From NCBI RefSeq assembly GCF_947259555.1, contig NZ_CAMYMD010000100.1, forward strand, positions 65,944 to 129,943: a DNA stretch of 64,000 bases, written 5' to 3'. This DNA comes from an uncultured Roseovarius sp. (lineage in GTDB: Bacteria; Pseudomonadota; Alphaproteobacteria; Rhodobacterales; Rhodobacteraceae). Below the pieces are notes generated by a model that had not been told where the DNA came from, ran no database searches, and saw only the letters and a list, made by a program, of their open reading frames with translations. Below, piece after piece: positions 7,720 through 16,612 of the stretch (positions within the stretch are counted from its first letter, which is position 1; each line of letters opens with the position of its first letter). The translations under genes and the position numbers were made by a program.

Positions 7720-9756
7720 TCACATGACCCGCAACAGCCTTAGACCGTCATACACCGCGGCATGGATGTTGCGGGAGGCAACGGCATCGCCGATTCGAAA
7801 CAGCGAGAAACCGGCATCAGGGTTGCGCGCGATATTCTGCGGCCGCCCCGAGAGTAGCGCGGTCGGGTCCACCTCACCAAGGTTGCGCGACAGTGGCTTC
7901 AACGCAAAGTACAGATCGTCGAGCGGCACGGTGCCATTGTTGACCACAATCTGATCCACCTCGCGCGTCATGCGGGCCGTGCTGTAATCGCTGGACAGAT
8001 CGGCCAGCAATCGATTGCCCTCTCGCCGCACCGCATGCAAGCGCCATGTGACGGTGAAATGCACGTCGCGACCCTGCATTTCGCGCAGAAAAGGCGTCAA
8101 TGTCATGGGCATGACTTCGGACGAAAGCGAACGGTCAGGGCTTACGATTTCGACCCGTGCCCCTGTCGCCGCGATCATCTCGGCGGCCTGAAGGCCCGCC
8201 GCATCCCCGGCATTGTCAAAGACCAGGACATTGCGCCCCGGTTGCGCATCGCCTGACAGGATATCCCAGCTTGAGACCGGCAGATCCTGTCCGGATCGCA
8301 GCGGGACGTCATGCGGCAGCCCGCCGGTGGCAATGATCACCAAGTCCGCCCCGGACCCCGTCACCGTTTCAGGTTCCGCAAAGCTGTTGAAATGAAATCG
8401 CACACCCAGCCGCTCGCATTCTGCCATGCGCCAGCCGATGAGAGACAGGATTTCACGCCGCCGCTCGGATTGCGCCATCAGACGCACCTGCCCCCCCGGA
8501 TCATTGGCCGCCTCGTGCAGTTCGACCTGATGCCCACGCTCAGCGGCAACCCGAGCGGCCTCTAGCCCGCCGGGGCCGGCCCCGATCACAAGCACCCGGC
8601 GCGGAGCGTCGGCGGGCGCTATGGCATGCGGCTGTTCCTGCTCCCGGCCTGTGGACGGATTGTGCGCACAGAGCGCCGCCGCGCCCTGAAACCGCCGGTC
8701 CAGACAGAAGTTGGCACCCACGCATGGGCGAATGCGGTCCTCTTGCCCGGCCTCAATCCGCCGCACGATATCCGGATCGGCCAGATGTGCGCGCGTCATG
8801 CCGATCATGTCCACCATGCCGGTCGCAATCGCGTGACGCGCCGTGGCGACATCCGCCACCTTGGCGGCGTGAAACACGGGAATGCCCGTTGCCTCGCGCA
8901 AGTGCGCTGCGGCGGCAAGATGCGGCGCGCTCCGCATGCCGTGCACCGGGATCATATCCGTGAGCCCCGCATCCGTATCAATATGGCCACGCGTGACATT
9001 CACGAAATCCACCAGCCCGCTGGCCTTCAGGCGGTGCGATATTTCGAGACCTTCATCGGCATCAATGCCATCGGCGCACATCTCGTCTCCGGCATAGCGC
9101 AGGCCGAGCAAAAAGCCCGGACCCACACGGCGGCGCGTCTCGGCCAGAACATCCATTGCAAGGCGCATGCGGTTTTCGAGCGATCCGCCATAGGGTGCAT
9201 CGAGGTGATTGGAGCGCGGCGACCAGAACTGATCCAGCAAATGGCCTGTTGCCAGAAACTCGACCCCATCCAGCCCGGCCTCGCGCATGCGCTCGGCGGC
9301 GGCGGCATAGTCCTCGATGATCCGGGAGATATCCCAGTCCTCGGCCAGTTTGGCGGCGTGGCGATGGGCTGTTTCGCGCTCGTGGCTTGATGAGACGGTT
9401 GGCAACCAATCGCCGCGGTCCCAGCGTGTTCGACGGCCATGATGGGTCAGCTGGATCATCACCGCGCACCCCTCGTCATGACATTCCTGCGCAAGGGCGC
9501 GCATCCACGGCACGATCTCGTCGCGAAACGCCTGCACACCCCCGGCGGATGGCGCGCTGTCGGGCGCGACCGAGGCTGAGCCCATCGTCATGGTCAGCGC
9601 GACACCGCCCCGTGCCCGGGCCACATGGTAGGCGCGGTAGCGATCCTTGGGCAGGCCGTCTTCGGAATAGCCGGGTTCATGCCCGGTAATCAGCAGACGG
9701 TTCTTCAGTGTCAAATGTCCGACCTGGCAGGGTTGCAACAACGGATCATCACGCAT
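7720..9756 (-). CDS. Old-yellow-enzyme-type FMN/FAD demethylase, N-methylproline/dimethylglycine demethylase family
   Basis: The 678-residue protein has an N-terminal FMN TIM barrel (about 1-330: QLTHHGRRT, GHLLDQFWSPRSN, the EYGGS-like PYGGSLENR), a Fe-S motif, then an FAD/NAD(P)-type Rossmann domain (VLVIGAGPGGLEAARVAAERG). This is the trimethylamine-dehydrogenase architecture. Details (HGRRTRW, VNVTRGHIDTD, GMTRAHLADP) are closest to the demethylases of stachydrine (proline betaine) and related N-methyl amino acid catabolism as I remember them. The Fe-S motif is C345-x5-C351-x11-C363, with Ala348 where trimethylamine dehydrogenase has a fourth Cys. I chose the ATG at 9756 because a GAGGAG site lies about 10 bases upstream and the domain starts at once. 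It is divergent from the GNAT gene at 9994. Confidence 0.75.
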   Translation of the reverse strand: MRDDPLLQPCQVGHLTLKNRLLITGHEPGYSEDGLPKDRYRAYHVARARGGVALTMTMGSASVAPDSAPSAGGVQAFRDEIVPWMRALAQECHDEGCAVMIQLTHHGRRTRWDRGDWLPTVSSSHERETAHRHAAKLAEDWDISRIIEDYAAAAERMREAGLDGVEFLATGHLLDQFWSPRSNHLDAPYGGSLENRMRLAMDVLAETRRRVGPGFLLGLRYAGDEMCADGIDADEGLEISHRLKASGLVDFVNVTRGHIDTDAGLTDMIPVHGMRSAPHLAAAAHLREATGIPVFHAAKVADVATARHAIATGMVDMIGMTRAHLADPDIVRRIEAGQEDRIRPCVGANFCLDRRFQGAAALCAHNPSTGREQEQPHAIAPADAPRRVLVIGAGPGGLEAARVAAERGHQVELHEAANDPGGQVRLMAQSERRREILSLIGWRMAECERLGVRFHFNSFAEPETVTGSGADLVIIATGGLPHDVPLRSGQDLPVSSWDILSGDAQPGRNVLVFDNAGDAAGLQAAEMIAATGARVEIVSPDRSLSSEVMPMTLTPFLREMQGRDVHFTVTWRLHAVRREGNRLLADLSSDYSTARMTREVDQIVVNNGTVPLDDLYFALKPLSRNLGEVDPTALLSGRPQNIARNPDAGFSLFRIGDAVASRNIHAAVYDGLRLLRVM

Positions 9757-9993
9757 TGGGTGGAAACTCCTCAAGAGGGGATCGTGGTCACTTGTGGTGC
9801 CGCGTTCGGAGAAGAGCGGCGCCGATTTACGAGCGATCCTGACAGGGATGAAAGCGCATATGCTGTGGTATCCGGGCAAGAAACCGCAGAAAAAACCGCA
9901 ACGAATGCTCGATACTGTAAATGAGATATGGTTTGATCCTGCGTGGCCTGGCTTCGGGGGCCGTCACAACCAAAAACAGGGACGTGCGAACGT

Positions 9994-10926
9994 ATGGCGA
10001 GACAGCTGGGCGAAACGACGGAAGACAATGACGCACAGGATGCGGACAAGAGCCTGAGCGATCGCTTTCGCGTGGACAAGTTCACGGCAACGGCGCACCG
10101 GATCAGCCTTGCCGACCGCGCGCTCTTGCACGAGTTGACGGTTGGCGTGTTCTGGCCCCACCGCTGGCGCGACCTCGATGTGTTCATTTCGCTCGGCGAG
10201 GGTTATCTGGCAGTAGATGAAATCGGGCGCGCCATGGGGTCGGCGATGTGCTTTCGAGCGGGCGATGATTTTGCCATGCTGGGGATGATGGTCACAGCGC
10301 CCCGCCTCCAGACGATGGGCACCGGACGGTGGCTATTGCGCCGGGTGATGAACGATTGCCCCGAGATGGATTTGCGGCTGAGCGCGACACGCCAGGGGTA
10401 CCGGCTCTACAAGGAAGCGGGATTCGTTCCGCTTGGCACGATCTGGCAGCATCAGGGTGTGGCCCGGTCGCTCCGCCTGCCTGACCCGGTGCCGGGCCTC
10501 GCGTTGCGCGCGATGCAACCGGCCGATGCGTCGGAAATTCGCGCTCTGGATGCGCATGCCTATGGTGCGGCGCGGGACAAGACCCTCGAGACGCTGCTGC
10601 ATCTGTCCGACGGGACGGTGGTCGAATCGGAAGGCAAAATATGCGGGTTCGCGCTGCGCCGCCGCTTTGGCCGGGGGTGGGTCATCGGGCCGCTCGTTGC
10701 CGAGACCGAGACCATCGCCATGATGCTTGTGGCACCGCTCATTCAGAGCAGTGAGGGTGATTTTGTCCGTCTCGACACACCGGTCGAAAACGAGCAGTTC
10801 GGCGCGTTCCTGTCGGCCATCGGGATGGGCGTTCACGACACCGTCACCGAGATGTATCTGGGCAATCAACGCCGCCCGCTCAGCGGTCCGAGGTTGTTTG
10901 GACTTGCGGCCCATTCATTGGGCTGA
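9994..10926 (+). CDS. GNAT-family acetyltransferase-like protein (two-domain), paralogue 1
   Basis: The 310-residue protein has an N-terminal GNAT fold with an acetyl-CoA-type segment (MLGMMVTAPRLQTMGTGRWLLRRVM) and the family tail (LRLSATRQGYRLYKEAGFVPLG). A second, C-terminal domain (about 180-310; RRRFGRGWVIGPLVAE) resembles the YitH/DUF1248-like half of some GNAT proteins. It is a clear paralogue of the gene at 14379 (shared YKEAGF/YESLGF, IWQHQG/IFQHQG, FGRGWVIGP/FGRGRVIGP). The A-site is degenerate (MGTGRW rather than RGxGIG). The ATG at 9994 is preferred; an upstream in-frame GTG at 9943 would add 17 residues. The acyl acceptor is unknown; its neighbours suggest an amine or amino acid derivative. 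Confidence 0.7.
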   Translation: MARQLGETTEDNDAQDADKSLSDRFRVDKFTATAHRISLADRALLHELTVGVFWPHRWRDLDVFISLGEGYLAVDEIGRAMGSAMCFRAGDDFAMLGMMVTAPRLQTMGTGRWLLRRVMNDCPEMDLRLSATRQGYRLYKEAGFVPLGTIWQHQGVARSLRLPDPVPGLALRAMQPADASEIRALDAHAYGAARDKTLETLLHLSDGTVVESEGKICGFALRRRFGRGWVIGPLVAETETIAMMLVAPLIQSSEGDFVRLDTPVENEQFGAFLSAIGMGVHDTVTEMYLGNQRRPLSGPRLFGLAAHSLG

Positions 10927-10938
10927 CCAGCCGTGGCG

Positions 10939-12237
10939 TCAGGCCAGGCGATCCTTCAGCGAAAACCATAGCCCCACCAATGGCAGGAACCACGGACGCC
11001 CAGAATAGCCCGGCACGGTCGGCCAGTCGAGACCGGCCAGCGGGTTGGTGTCCGGCTGCCCCATCGCCATGTCCGCCAGCGACGCGCCGAGCAGCGTCGA
11101 TAGTTGTGCGCCGTGCCCGGAATAGCCCATGCCATAGAGCATGCCGTCCATCTCGCCCGCGCGGGGGAAACGGTCCTTGGTCATCCCGACAAGGCCGCCC
11201 CAGCAATAGTCGATCTCGACATGTGCAAGATGCGGAAAGATCCGCGCCATCCCGGCACGCAGAATTTCACCCGATTTCGCATCCGACTGTTGATCGGAGC
11301 TGGCTGAAAACCGCGCCCGCCCCCCAAAGATCAGCCGGTTGTCAGGCGAAAGGCGAAAGTAATTGCCGATATTCATCGAGGTCACGCAGGTGCGGTTTCC
11401 GGGCAGTGTCGCGGCGACCTCTTCGTCGGTCAGCGGGCGCGTCGCCACAATGAACGAGCCGACCGAGATGATGCGCTTGCGAAAGGGTTTGAGCGCCGCT
11501 CCCTTGACGGCCCCGGAATAGGCCCCTGTCGCGACGATCACCCGCTCGGCGTGAAGATGGCCGCGTGCCGTCTCAAGACGCCAGAGCCCGTCCTCTTTGC
11601 GCCGGCCCGTGACGGGCGCATTTTCCCAGATCAGCGCACCGTGCCCCGCCGCCGCCCGCGCCAGACCCGAAACATAACGCCCCATGTGCATCATGGCAGA
11701 TTTCGGTTGCAAACTGGCACCGTGAAATGCGTTCGACCCGATCTCGTCGCGCAAGGCGTCCGGTTCCACCCAACGCGCCTCGGGATCGACGTCGCGCGCG
11801 ATCAAATCGCAGTTGGCGCGCAGCGACGCCACATGGCTCGGCTTTGACGCAAGCTTGAGCTTGCCGGAACGGCGAAAGTCGCAGGCGATGCGTTCTTGGG
11901 CGATGGTGTCCTCGATCATGTCGATGGACCGATCATAGGCCTGATAGAGCGCGTGGGCCCGCCCTGCCCCCAGATGCGCCTTTGCCGCGGCATAGCCATG
12001 CGCGATGCCGTTGTTGAGGTGTCCGCCGTTGCGGCCCGATCCGCCAGCGCCCACATGCTCGGCCTCGAGCAGCGCCACCGACACGCCCGCGCGCGCCAGC
12101 CGACGCGCCGCGCTCAGCCCGGTAAAGCCGCCGCCGATCACCGCCACATCAAATCGACCCTCGACCGGGCCTTGTTGTCCGGCCTCGAAGGCGGCGGCGG
12201 TGTCATGCCAGTAGGATGCGTATTTCATGATCGTCAC
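10939..12237 (-). CDS. DAO-family FAD oxidoreductase, gamma-glutamylputrescine oxidase-like
   Basis: The 432-residue flavoprotein carries the N-terminal dinucleotide fold (VAVIGGGFTGLSAARRLARAG, about residues 29-49) followed by the GSGRNGGHLNNG motif seen in PuuB/OrdL-type oxidases. The C-terminal stretch YGMGYSGHGAQLSTLLG is also typical of that subgroup. PuuB-like enzymes oxidise amines such as gamma-glutamylputrescine to aldehydes with production of H2O2 and NH3. A start at the internal Met (12228, MKYASYWHD) is equally possible. The gene ends 12 bases from the convergent GNAT gene and starts 8 bases after the HAD gene at 12246, so it is co-transcribed with it. An amine substrate is inferred, not shown. 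Confidence 0.8.
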   Translation of the reverse strand: MTIMKYASYWHDTAAAFEAGQQGPVEGRFDVAVIGGGFTGLSAARRLARAGVSVALLEAEHVGAGGSGRNGGHLNNGIAHGYAAAKAHLGAGRAHALYQAYDRSIDMIEDTIAQERIACDFRRSGKLKLASKPSHVASLRANCDLIARDVDPEARWVEPDALRDEIGSNAFHGASLQPKSAMMHMGRYVSGLARAAAGHGALIWENAPVTGRRKEDGLWRLETARGHLHAERVIVATGAYSGAVKGAALKPFRKRIISVGSFIVATRPLTDEEVAATLPGNRTCVTSMNIGNYFRLSPDNRLIFGGRARFSASSDQQSDAKSGEILRAGMARIFPHLAHVEIDYCWGGLVGMTKDRFPRAGEMDGMLYGMGYSGHGAQLSTLLGASLADMAMGQPDTNPLAGLDWPTVPGYSGRPWFLPLVGLWFSLKDRLA

Positions 12238-12245
12238 GGCCTGTC

Positions 12246-12911
12246 TTACAGCCCAACCAAGGCGGGCAGTCCCGAAATATCCGGGATTTCGGTATAACCG
12301 TAATACGGATTGGCCGGTTCATGACCGCGATTGACCCACGCCTTGTGAGTGATCCCGAGATCATGCGCCGTCATCAGATCGTAGCGAAAGCTCGAGGAGA
12401 CGTGCAACACGTCCTCCGGCCCGCACCCGAGCTGATCGAACATATACTCGAACGCACGCATCTGCGGTTTGTAAACCTGTGCATCCTCCGCCGTGAAAAC
12501 ATGGGCAATGGGCACGCCCAGACTGGCGATGTTGTGCGGGATTTGGCTGTTCATCGCATTGGTCAGCGCCACCAGCGGAATTCTGTCGGCAATCCTGCCC
12601 AACCCGGCGGTGACATCCGCATGCGGCCCCCATGACGGCACGCGCTCGTAGATTGCAGTGGCAACGTCCGCGTCGAACGCCACGCCGTTGCGCTTGCAGG
12701 TTCGCTCCAGCGCGTTGTGCACCACGTCGGCATAGGGTTTCCACGCCCCCAGAACCTCATCCAGCCGGTAGGCCGAGAAATCCTGGATGAATATCTGCAT
12801 CGCTTCGGGTGACAGAGTGTCAGCGTAGTGATCGCGGGCAGCACCGGCCATGTCGTAGAAAATCATGGTGCCGTGGCAGTCAAAAGTGATGAATTTCGGG
12901 GTGAATGACAT
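12246..12911 (-). CDS. HAD-superfamily hydrolase, haloacid-dehalogenase type II-like, paralogue 1
   Basis: The 221-residue protein has the HAD nucleophile motif at the start (FITFDCHGTMIFYD), a motif II region (PLVALTNAMNS), a motif III Lys (AQVYKPQMRAFEYMF) and the VLHVSSSFRYDLMTAHDLG segment that matches L-2-haloacid dehalogenases rather than DxDGT phosphatases. The usual Tyr of the DxYGT motif is His here (DCHGT). The real start is the ATG at 12911, supported by a GGAGG site 7 bases upstream; the reading frame is open far beyond it. It lies upstream of, and probably co-transcribed with, the oxidase at 10939. It is divergent from the deacylase gene at 13090. Its substrate is unknown. Confidence 0.75.
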   Translation of the reverse strand: MSFTPKFITFDCHGTMIFYDMAGAARDHYADTLSPEAMQIFIQDFSAYRLDEVLGAWKPYADVVHNALERTCKRNGVAFDADVATAIYERVPSWGPHADVTAGLGRIADRIPLVALTNAMNSQIPHNIASLGVPIAHVFTAEDAQVYKPQMRAFEYMFDQLGCGPEDVLHVSSSFRYDLMTAHDLGITHKAWVNRGHEPANPYYGYTEIPDISGLPALVGL

Positions 12912-13089
12912 GATGGCCTCCAAAGCGTGTATGTTGTGGCCATCCTCGCCGCTTCCGGGCGGAATGGATTGCTGCGTTTGACGGGGTTGCCGCAGAATAT
13001 CGCGTTGCAGCGGCGGGATCCGGCAAAAGGTGCCGTTCGCCCCGCGCCAAGCAACGTCCAGCCCGCCTTGTTTTGATGCAGGATCAATT

Positions 13090-14253
13090 ATGCCTTCGGG
13101 CAATCTGACCAAAGGACAAGCTGACAGCATGACATCTTCCCCTCCCCCGCACGAAATGCTCGCCCGGCTGGTGGGCTTTGACACGGTTGTCGGATGCCCG
13201 AACCTTGATCTTATGAGAGAAATCGCAGATTGGCTTGACAGTCACGGTATCTCCTGCCGCCTCCTTGTCGGGCCCGAAGGCGACCGCGCCAACCTGTTCG
13301 CCACGATCGGAGACGCGGCGCGTCCCGGCTATATCCTGTCGGGCCATGTCGATGTCGTCCCCGCCGGGGAACCCGAGTGGCACGCCGACCCGTTCACCCT
13401 GCGTCAGACGGGTGACCGGCTGATCGGGCGCGGGGCCTGTGACATGAAGGGCTTTGTCGCCGCAGTCCTTGCCGCCGCGCCGGATCTGGCGGAAATGGCG
13501 CTCACCACCCCCATTCATATTGCGCTCTCTTACGATGAAGAGGCCGGCTGCAAAGGTGTGCCCCACATGATCGCCAAGCTGCCGGAGATGTGCGCAGCAC
13601 CGCTCGGTTGCGTCGTTGGCGAACCCACAGGGCTGGTGCCGGTGCTCGCGCACAAGGGAAAGGCGGCGCTGCGCCTGCGGGCCACAGGTGTGGCGGGCCA
13701 CAGCTCTCGCCCTGATCTGGGAGACAACGCGATCCACGCGCTGCTGCCTGTGCTGATCGCCGCCGAGGCGCAGGCGCGCGCGCTTGAAACACATGGACCA
13801 AAGGATGAGCGGTTCGCCCCCCCATGGTCCAGCCTGCAAGTCGGCACGGTTACAGGCGGTCAGGCACTGAATATCATTCCGGACCGGGCCGAGGCAGAGA
13901 TCGAGGCCCGCGCCATCGCCGACACCGATCCCAAGGCGCTGCTTGCTCCGGTTCTGACCGCAGCCGACAAGGCTGGCATCGATGCCGAGTGGCTCTCCAG
14001 CTACCCGCCCCTTGCCCTTGATGCGGCGCATCCGCTCGCCGCTCTGATGACGGAGATGTCGGGGCAGACCCCAATCGCCGCGGTAAGTTTCGGGACGGAG
14101 GCCGGACTCTTTCAGCAGGCGGGCATCCCGGCAATCATCTGCGGTCCCGGCGACATCGCCCGCGCGCATCGGCCCGAGGAATATCTGACACTATCCGAGC
14201 TTCAGGCATGCCATCGCATGGTACTGGATCTTGGACGTTATTGCGCCGGATAG
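13090..14253 (+). CDS. M20-family deacylase, ArgE/acetylornithine-deacetylase-like
   Basis: This metallo-amidohydrolase, about 387 residues, removes an acyl group from an amino acid or amine. It has all M20 landmarks: LSGHVDVVPAG (metal His and catalytic Asp), GACDMKG (bridging Asp), SYDEEAGCKG (catalytic and metal Glu pair), and GEPT, followed by the dimerisation-domain stretch GVAGHSSRPDLGDNAIH. These fit the ArgE subgroup. The start is uncertain: ATG 13090 has AGGA about 7 bases upstream, while ATG 13129 (MTSSPPP) starts closer to the conserved domain. The gene sits among amine oxidase, aminotransferase and GNAT genes, so a catabolic role on an N-acylated compound is more likely than arginine synthesis; that is inference. 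Confidence 0.85.
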   Translation: MPSGNLTKGQADSMTSSPPPHEMLARLVGFDTVVGCPNLDLMREIADWLDSHGISCRLLVGPEGDRANLFATIGDAARPGYILSGHVDVVPAGEPEWHADPFTLRQTGDRLIGRGACDMKGFVAAVLAAAPDLAEMALTTPIHIALSYDEEAGCKGVPHMIAKLPEMCAAPLGCVVGEPTGLVPVLAHKGKAALRLRATGVAGHSSRPDLGDNAIHALLPVLIAAEAQARALETHGPKDERFAPPWSSLQVGTVTGGQALNIIPDRAEAEIEARAIADTDPKALLAPVLTAADKAGIDAEWLSSYPPLALDAAHPLAALMTEMSGQTPIAAVSFGTEAGLFQQAGIPAIICGPGDIARAHRPEEYLTLSELQACHRMVLDLGRYCAG

Positions 14254-14378
14254 GCACGGCATATCCTGCGGCGCGGGCCCTGCGAGGCAAAAGAAAACTG
14301 CCGCGCCGATCACGCATCAGGCGCAACATGCCGATCCAAGCAACCTAACCTTTCGGGGAAATCAAGACGAGTGAATTC

Positions 14379-15218
14379 ATGACAGACGCCTCCGCACAAA
14401 CCACGCCCGCATCGGGCCTCGAAATCCTCCGTTTCGCGTCCGGCCATATGGCCGACGCCCTGCGCCTCTCGCAGCAGGTGGGCTGGCCACACAGGCAAGA
14501 AGACTGGTCATTGGCCCTCGCGGTGTCCGAGGGTGTCGTGGCGCTGGATGGCACGCGGGTCGTCGGGACGGCATGCTGCACCCGTTTCGGTGCGGTCGCG
14601 CTGCTCAACATGATCATCGTCGATGAGGCGATGCGCGGGCGCGGTCTTGGCCGGCGCCTGATGGCGGCAGTGATGGATCTCGCATCGGGATCAGAGATGC
14701 GCCTCGTCGCCACCGCCGAAGGCCTGCCGCTTTATGAAAGTCTGGGGTTTCGCGCGACCCACCGGATTTTCCAGCATCAGGGCATCGCGCAAGCGGCAAC
14801 GCCGGACCTGCCGGTGCGGGATGGCACCGTACAGGATGTGGCAGTCCTGGCGGAGATGGATCATGAAGCCTCCGGTCTTGAGCGGGGTGCGCTGCTCGCA
14901 CGGATTGCGGCAGAGGGCGAGGTGCTCCTCACCGAAGGCGGCTTTGCGCTCTTGCGTGATTTCGGACGCGGGCGCGTGATCGGTCCCGTGGTCGCGCGCG
15001 ACACATCCGCCGCACAGGCGCTGATCGCCGAGGCGGCACGGCGTAGCGCAGGCACGTTCTTGCGCGTCGACCTGCCCGAGGCAGCCGGGCTTTCCGAGTT
15101 CGTGACCTCTCTGGGCCTGACGCATGCTGGCGGCGGCACTGCGATGGTCCGTGATCCCCGCGCCTCCGGAGCGGGTGAATTCACAACCTTTGCCCTTGTC
15201 TCACAAGCGCTTGGCTGA
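14379..15218 (+). CDS. GNAT-family N-acetyltransferase (two-domain), paralogue 2
   Basis: This 279-residue GNAT protein has a well-preserved acetyl-CoA motif (IIVDEAMRGRGLGRRLMAAVMD, about residues 75-96) and a second GNAT-like C-terminal half. It is a paralogue of the protein at 9994 but with a more canonical A-site (RGRGLG). It lies 17 bases upstream of the aminotransferase at 15236 and is likely the first gene of a run through 17520. A regulatory or detoxifying acetylation of the pathway amine is possible; the sequence does not say. Confidence 0.8.
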   Translation: MTDASAQTTPASGLEILRFASGHMADALRLSQQVGWPHRQEDWSLALAVSEGVVALDGTRVVGTACCTRFGAVALLNMIIVDEAMRGRGLGRRLMAAVMDLASGSEMRLVATAEGLPLYESLGFRATHRIFQHQGIAQAATPDLPVRDGTVQDVAVLAEMDHEASGLERGALLARIAAEGEVLLTEGGFALLRDFGRGRVIGPVVARDTSAAQALIAEAARRSAGTFLRVDLPEAAGLSEFVTSLGLTHAGGGTAMVRDPRASGAGEFTTFALVSQALG

Positions 15219-15235
15219 ACACACAGGAGACGCAT

Positions 15236-16612
15236 ATGCTTACCAATTCACTCGTTGAGCTTGACCGTCGGCACCTTATCCACCCGGTGTCGTCCTTTCA
15301 CGGGCATGAGGCGCGCGGCGTGCGCGTGCTGCGCTCTGCGCGTGGGGCCACAGTGACCGACAGCGAGGGGCGTGAATTGATCGACGGTTTTGCCGGTCTG
15401 TGGTGTGTCAATGCGGGATATGGCCATGAGAGCATCGTAGAGGCCGCCGCTTCCCAGATGCGCGACCTGCCCTATGCCACCGGCTATTTCGATCTCGGCG
15501 CCGAGGCGCCGATCCGTTTGGCCGCAGAACTGGCCGAGCGTGCGCCGGGTGATCTTGATCATGTCTATTTCTGCCTGGGTGGGTCTGACGCGGTGGACAG
15601 CACGATCCGCTTTATCCGCTACTACTGGCATGCCCAAGGCAAGCCGGAGCGCGATCAGTTCATTTCAGTTGCGCAGGGTTATCATGGGTCGGCTTCGGCC
15701 GGGGCGGGCCTGACCGCGCTGCCGGTGTTTCACGAGGGCTTTGGGCTGCCCTATGACTGGCAGCACAAGATCCCCTCGCATTATGCCTATCGCAATCCTG
15801 TTGGCACGGACGACGCGGCCATCATTTCCGCCTCGGTCGCCGCCTTGCGCGCCAAGGCAGAGGAGCTTGGCCCCGAGCGTGTCGCCGCCTTTTACGTCGA
15901 GCCCATTCAAGGCTCGGGCGGGGTTCTCGTACCGCCCAAGGGCTGGATGAAGGCGATGCGCGATCTTTGCGCCGAACTTGGAATCCTGTTTGTCGCAGAT
16001 GAGGTCATCACCGGCTTTGGCCGCACCGGGCCGCTCTTTGCCTGTGAGGAAGATGGCATCGTGCCCGACCTGATGACCGTCGCCAAGGGGTTGACCTCAG
16101 GGTATGTGCCCATGGGGGCGGTTTTCATGCGCGAGCATGTCTATCAGACCATTGCCGAGGGCGCGGGCACCAAGGCCGTCGGGCATGGCTTTACCTATTC
16201 CGCGCACCCCGTTTCGGCCGCTGTCGCGCTCGAAGTGCTGAAGCTGTACGAAGGGGGCCTGCTGGAAAACGGTCGCCGTCAGGGCGCGCGCTTGCAGGAG
16301 GGGCTGGCCAGTCTGGCCGACCATCCGCTTGTGGGCGATGTGCGCGGGCGCGGCATGCTGGCTGCGGTCGAGCTTGTCACGGACAAGCAAAAGAAGACCC
16401 CGCTGCCTGCAGCACTTGACGCGGCAACCCGTCTCTTTGACCGCGCATGGGAGCATGGGCTGATCGTGCGATCCTTTGCGCAGGGGATCCTTGGCTATGC
16501 GCCGCCGCTGTGTTGCTCGGATGCAGAGATCGACCAGATCGTCGCGCGCACACGCAAGGTATTGGACCTGACGCTGGAGGATCCGGAAATCCGCGAGGTA
16601 CTGCGCTCATGA
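15236..16612 (+). CDS. Class III aminotransferase (omega-amino acid/polyamine:pyruvate type)
   Basis: This 458-residue PLP enzyme belongs to the class III aminotransferases. Visible motifs are CLGGSDAVDSTIRFIRYYW, VEPIQGSGGVLVPPKGW, the PLP-stacking FVADEVITGFGRTG, and the Schiff-base lysine K284 in TVAKGLTSGYVPMGAV. The substrate-entry features (GYFDLGAEAPIRLA, SFHGHEARG) place it with putrescine/omega-amino acid:pyruvate aminotransferases rather than with acetylornithine transaminases. It would turn a primary amine into an aldehyde. The stop overlaps the start of the reductase at 16609 by an ATGA, so the two products are made together. Confidence 0.85.
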   Translation: MLTNSLVELDRRHLIHPVSSFHGHEARGVRVLRSARGATVTDSEGRELIDGFAGLWCVNAGYGHESIVEAAASQMRDLPYATGYFDLGAEAPIRLAAELAERAPGDLDHVYFCLGGSDAVDSTIRFIRYYWHAQGKPERDQFISVAQGYHGSASAGAGLTALPVFHEGFGLPYDWQHKIPSHYAYRNPVGTDDAAIISASVAALRAKAEELGPERVAAFYVEPIQGSGGVLVPPKGWMKAMRDLCAELGILFVADEVITGFGRTGPLFACEEDGIVPDLMTVAKGLTSGYVPMGAVFMREHVYQTIAEGAGTKAVGHGFTYSAHPVSAAVALEVLKLYEGGLLENGRRQGARLQEGLASLADHPLVGDVRGRGMLAAVELVTDKQKKTPLPAALDAATRLFDRAWEHGLIVRSFAQGILGYAPPLCCSDAEIDQIVARTRKVLDLTLEDPEIREVLRS

